This document shows positions 3,604 to 5,839 of a stretch of DNA of 5,839 bases, piece after piece. The notes under the pieces are model-generated. The model saw only the letters and a list, made by a program, of their open reading frames with translations, did no database searches and was not told the origin of the DNA. The stretch is taken from NCBI GenBank assembly GCA_001817755.1, contig MHIY01000031.1, positions 9,739 to 15,577 on the forward strand. The letters run 5' to 3'. Every line of letters starts with the position of its first letter. Position 1 is the first letter of the stretch. The position numbers and the translations under genes were made by a program. The DNA comes from Candidatus Colwellbacteria bacterium RIFCSPLOWO2_01_FULL_48_10 (GTDB taxonomy: Bacteria > Patescibacteriota > Minisyncoccia > UBA6257 > Colwellbacteraceae).

Positions 3604-5421
3604 CTATTTATACCCTTTCGCCTGGAGGTTGAATAATTTGGCATAGGTGCCATTTAGTTTTATTAATTCTTCGTGAGTGCCGTTTTCTTTAATGGCACCG
3701 TTTTCTATTATGACAATTTTGTCTGCTTGGCGGACAGTTGAGAATCTATGAGAAATAAGAATGACGCTACGATTGTCTGGTAGATTCTCTAACTTCTCGA
3801 AAATCTTAGCCTCAGCTTCGGCGTCGATCGCTGAAGTGGGCTCATCCAAGATCAAAACATTTGGATCGCGATAGAAAGTGCGTGCAAGCGCCAGCTTCTG
3901 CCATTGCCCCACTGAAGGTTCGACGCCCTCTGTGAATTCTCTGCCGAGCATCTGATCATAGTTTTTCTCCCATTCTTCTATGAAGATATCAGCCTCGGCG
4001 GCTTTGGCGGATGCTTTGACTTTCTCGAGATCAGTCTCTGAACCCGTCCGACCGAGGGCAATTGTGTCCTTAACTAAGAAGTGGTATCGGGCATAATCTT
4101 GGAATATGATTCCCAACTGATAATACCAGCTCTCCAAATCGATGTTTTTCAGGTCATGGCCATCGATTGTTATCCGGCCTTCGGTTGGGTCATAAAAACG
4201 ACATAAAAGTTTCACAAAGGTTGTTTTTCCAGCGCCGTTAATGCCAACAATGGCTATCTTTTCGCCAGCAGCTATTTTTAATGAGAAATTGCTGATAACA
4301 GCATTTTCTGTCGCGGGATATTTAAAAGTAACGTTCTCGAAAACTATTTCCGGAGTTTTATGCTTATCAAGCACTATTCCTTTCTCCTGATGCTTGATTA
4401 TTTTTGGCAAATCGAGAAGTTTGAACATATCGGTTACAAACAAGCTGTCCTCGTATTGAAGCGCCAGATTTTGGAATAAGCTCGCAAGGGATTGCCTGAA
4501 ACTTCCTATCGACGCAAGAATGAATGTCAGGGTTCCGATAAGCAAGTTGCCGTGGACGACCTGGAAAACAAACCAAAAAATAGCAAAGCTAATAACTGCC
4601 TGAGAAACGAATCCTGAGAGTAATTTATAGATAAGTTTTTTGTTTTCATTTTTAATTGAAGCGTTTTGAAATGTTACCAACAGATGCTTAACCATAGCGA
4701 AGAAATGTTGGATATTCTGAAATATTCTTATTTCTTGGATAAGGTTAAGTTTTCTGAAATATTCATTTAAATCCCAAAATCTACGGCGGTCCTCTGCTTT
4801 GGCGCTCCATATACCCCAATTCACTTTTCCGTAATAGACCTCGACAAGAAGCTCAGGAACGGTGCCCAAAAAGATAATCAGGAAGATCCACCACGAGGAG
4901 AGATATAATATCACTGAGGCAATGGCAACCTCAATAAAGTTCTGTATCAAAAAATATTGTCGGTGGGCGAATTCCCTTGAACGCCATTGGGCCTGTTCAG
5001 TCACTTTGCCGATAAGATCATTGATCTTAGGATTTTCGTGAGAGGCAAAATCCATATCAGCCTGTTTCTTCATAACCATGAGAATTATTTTCCTATCTAA
5101 AAGCAGCAGCAAAACCTTAGAAATATATCCCTGAAGAATGAAGAAGATCGAAGGTAAAAGACTGGCCAAAATCATCATGCCGATAATCAAAAATATTTTA
5201 GACTCAGTTATATTTTTAATATCAACCAGATTGTTGATTAAAAGCGCTATCGAACCGGATTGTATAAAAGGCGCAACAGAAACGGTCAAAAACGCAAAAA
5301 CCAGGAATATAGACATACCCTTGTTTTCGGACCATATAAGCTTACTTACCCTAAAGCTGTTTCGGATTAATTCTCCGAAAACAGAAAAGGAAAGTTTAGA
5401 TTTTTTCTCTATATTATTCAT
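3604..5421 (-). CDS. ABC exporter half-transporter (fused membrane and ATPase domains)
   Basis: The 605 residues are the normal size for a type-IV (MsbA/MdlB-like) ABC exporter subunit acting as a dimer in the inner membrane. The membrane domain has six helices, around 36-56, 73-98, 158-176, 178-196, 269-290 and 293-312. The ATPase domain spans about 358-600 and is complete: A-loop Tyr368, Walker A GINGAGKTT (393-401), Q-loop Gln441, Walker B VLILDEPTS (522-530) with catalytic Glu527, D-loop AID (531-533) and switch His558. The signature motif is PSVGQ (502-506) rather than LSGGQ, followed by the usual WQKLALAR. Homodimer or heterodimer assembly and the substrate (lipid, drug or peptide) cannot be read from sequence. 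There is no Shine-Dalgarno. A possible -10 (TATATT, 5459-5454) lacks a good -35. The gene is AT-rich next to hisS. The next gene upstream, hisS, ends 188 bp away. Confidence 0.92.
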   Translation of the reverse strand: MNNIEKKSKLSFSVFGELIRNSFRVSKLIWSENKGMSIFLVFAFLTVSVAPFIQSGSIALLINNLVDIKNITESKIFLIIGMMILASLLPSIFFILQGYISKVLLLLLDRKIILMVMKKQADMDFASHENPKINDLIGKVTEQAQWRSREFAHRQYFLIQNFIEVAIASVILYLSSWWIFLIIFLGTVPELLVEVYYGKVNWGIWSAKAEDRRRFWDLNEYFRKLNLIQEIRIFQNIQHFFAMVKHLLVTFQNASIKNENKKLIYKLLSGFVSQAVISFAIFWFVFQVVHGNLLIGTLTFILASIGSFRQSLASLFQNLALQYEDSLFVTDMFKLLDLPKIIKHQEKGIVLDKHKTPEIVFENVTFKYPATENAVISNFSLKIAAGEKIAIVGINGAGKTTFVKLLCRFYDPTEGRITIDGHDLKNIDLESWYYQLGIIFQDYARYHFLVKDTIALGRTGSETDLEKVKASAKAAEADIFIEEWEKNYDQMLGREFTEGVEPSVGQWQKLALARTFYRDPNVLILDEPTSAIDAEAEAKIFEKLENLPDNRSVILISHRFSTVRQADKIVIIENGAIKENGTHEELIKLNGTYAKLFNLQAKGYK

Positions 5422-5463
5422 ACAAATTGCGCCGGCGGGATGACGGCTTGTCTAATATAACCC

Positions 5464-5507
5464 AAAAACCAAGAAAGGGTTACTCTCACCCATCTGATTG
5501 GTAAACC
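5464..5507 (-). terminator. Weak terminator-like hairpin between hisS and the ABC gene
   Basis: On the minus strand GGTTTAC (5507-5501) can pair with GTAACC (5483-5478) with one bulged base, and an inner ACC/GGT pairing is possible. The T-rich stretch TTTCTTGGTTTTT (5476-5464) follows. This has the order of a rho-independent terminator for hisS, but the stem is short and imperfect and the T-tract is interrupted. Confidence 0.3.
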
Positions 5508-5518
5508 GCGGGCACGAG

Positions 5519-5539
5519 GGCGCAAACGGGTTTGTCGCC
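5519..5539. other. Hairpin in the hisS-ABC gap
   Basis: GGCG-CAAA (5519-5526), loop CGGG, TTTG-T-CGCC (5531-5539) gives eight pairs with a single bulged T. It lies about 70 nt past the hisS stop. No T-run follows on either strand, so it is not a classical terminator. It may be a 3'-end structure of hisS mRNA or a DNA-binding site. Confidence 0.35.
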
Positions 5540-5609
5540 ACACTTCGCGCCGGCAACTTCGTATTTTATTCCGACAAGCGAGGATGGGAAATCAAAACTA
5601 GCAACACTT

Positions 5610-5839
5610 TTATCCAATAATTTTCTTGACCTCGCCAACAACCAGATCTGGCCTAACATCAGTTTGCGTGCGAGCGGCCATACCCTTCACCTGGACTACG
5701 CCGCGCTCGAGCTCCTTGGGGCCAATGATGACGACAACGGGATATTCGCGGCTGACGGCATAGGCCAGCTGGCCCTTGAACGTGCTTTCCTTGCCTAGGT
5801 ATAGCTCTGTTTTAATACCGGCGGAGCGTAAAGATGCGG
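5610..5839 (-). CDS. hisS: Histidyl-tRNA synthetase, C-terminal end (runs off right edge)
   Basis: The last 75 codons of a minus-strand gene enter from the right edge and end in TAA (5612-5610). There is no start in the window. The sequence matches the class II aminoacyl-tRNA synthetase anticodon-binding domain as found in HisRS: LRSAGIKTELYLG near the edge, then KGQLAYAV, PVVVIIGPKELERG, VVQVKGM, and a final amphipathic helix ending VVGEVKKIIG. In HisRS this domain recognises the anticodon while the catalytic core, outside the window, charges tRNA-His with histidine. ProRS and ThrRS carry the same fold, but the IIGPKELERG-x-VQVK wording and the LYLG-x(5)-KGQL element fit HisRS best. It is GC-rich and shows no sign of decay. 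The plus-strand reading frame over the same bases is a shadow. Confidence 0.82.
   Translation of the reverse strand, partial: ASLRSAGIKTELYLGKESTFKGQLAYAVSREYPVVVIIGPKELERGVVQVKGMAARTQTDVRPDLVVGEVKKIIG

Noticed and set aside
4367..4576. Minus-strand open frame inside the ABC gene
   Set aside because: It is out of frame with the ABC transporter, whose motifs are complete and continuous across this region.
5138..5443. Plus-strand open frame opposite the start of the ABC gene
   Set aside because: Antisense to the first helices of the transporter, with no start signal and no recognisable features.
5422..5609. Possible tRNA or riboswitch in the hisS-ABC gap
   Set aside because: No T-loop consensus or cloverleaf could be found on either strand, and the hairpins present do not match a riboswitch I can name.
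5532..5798. Plus-strand 88-codon open frame
   Set aside because: It is the antisense shadow of hisS, whose minus-strand translation is a clear HisRS anticodon-binding domain.

Overview
The window looks like a fragment of a bacterial chromosome, plausibly from the candidate phyla radiation (Parcubacteria-like) or a similar uncultivated lineage. That placement is an inference from the gene mix: a TrmB-type regulator, a HicAB module, an ABC exporter half-subunit with a degenerate signature motif, and multi-pass membrane proteins with no familiar name. There is no rRNA or tRNA to anchor it. Base composition is mosaic by eye. The left-edge gene, the two membrane-protein genes and hisS are near or above 50% GC, while the TrmB-like gene, hicBA and the ABC gene are clearly AT-richer.

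Layout, left to right. (1) A minus-strand gene runs off the left edge (start at 274). It has a WH-containing motif typical of bacterial glycine-rich-domain (GRDP/DUF1399-like) proteins. (2) A 197-bp divergent intergenic region (275-471) holds two face-to-face promoters whose -35 elements are the two arms of one dyad, plus two mutually exclusive hairpins in the leader of the left gene. (3) A plus-strand TrmB-family regulator (472-1278) converges on the membrane-protein genes, and the two facing stop codons lie in the arms of one terminator hairpin. (4) Two minus-strand paralogous multi-pass membrane proteins (about 1295-1954/1996 and 2039-2857) carry repeated I/V-P-x-I motifs resembling PQ-loop/SWEET folds. 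(5) Region 2858-3603 contains a hicBA toxin-antitoxin pair between two diverged direct copies of a promoter plus first-transmembrane-helix segment. That segment also resembles the 5' end of the 2039-2857 gene. (6) A complete minus-strand ABC exporter half-transporter occupies 3604-5421. (7) A 188-bp gap with possible hairpins is followed by the C-terminal end of histidyl-tRNA synthetase (5610 to the right edge, minus strand).

How the parts may work together: everything from 1295 to the right edge is on the minus strand. hicBA has its own good promoter, and the membrane-protein pair probably has one at about 2990. The TrmB-like protein is placed to control itself and the divergent left gene through the shared dyad. 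No complete new defence or metabolic system is evident. The most unusual structure is the threefold-repeated promoter/first-helix module around hicBA, followed by the back-to-back promoter dyad and the stop codons embedded in a terminator.
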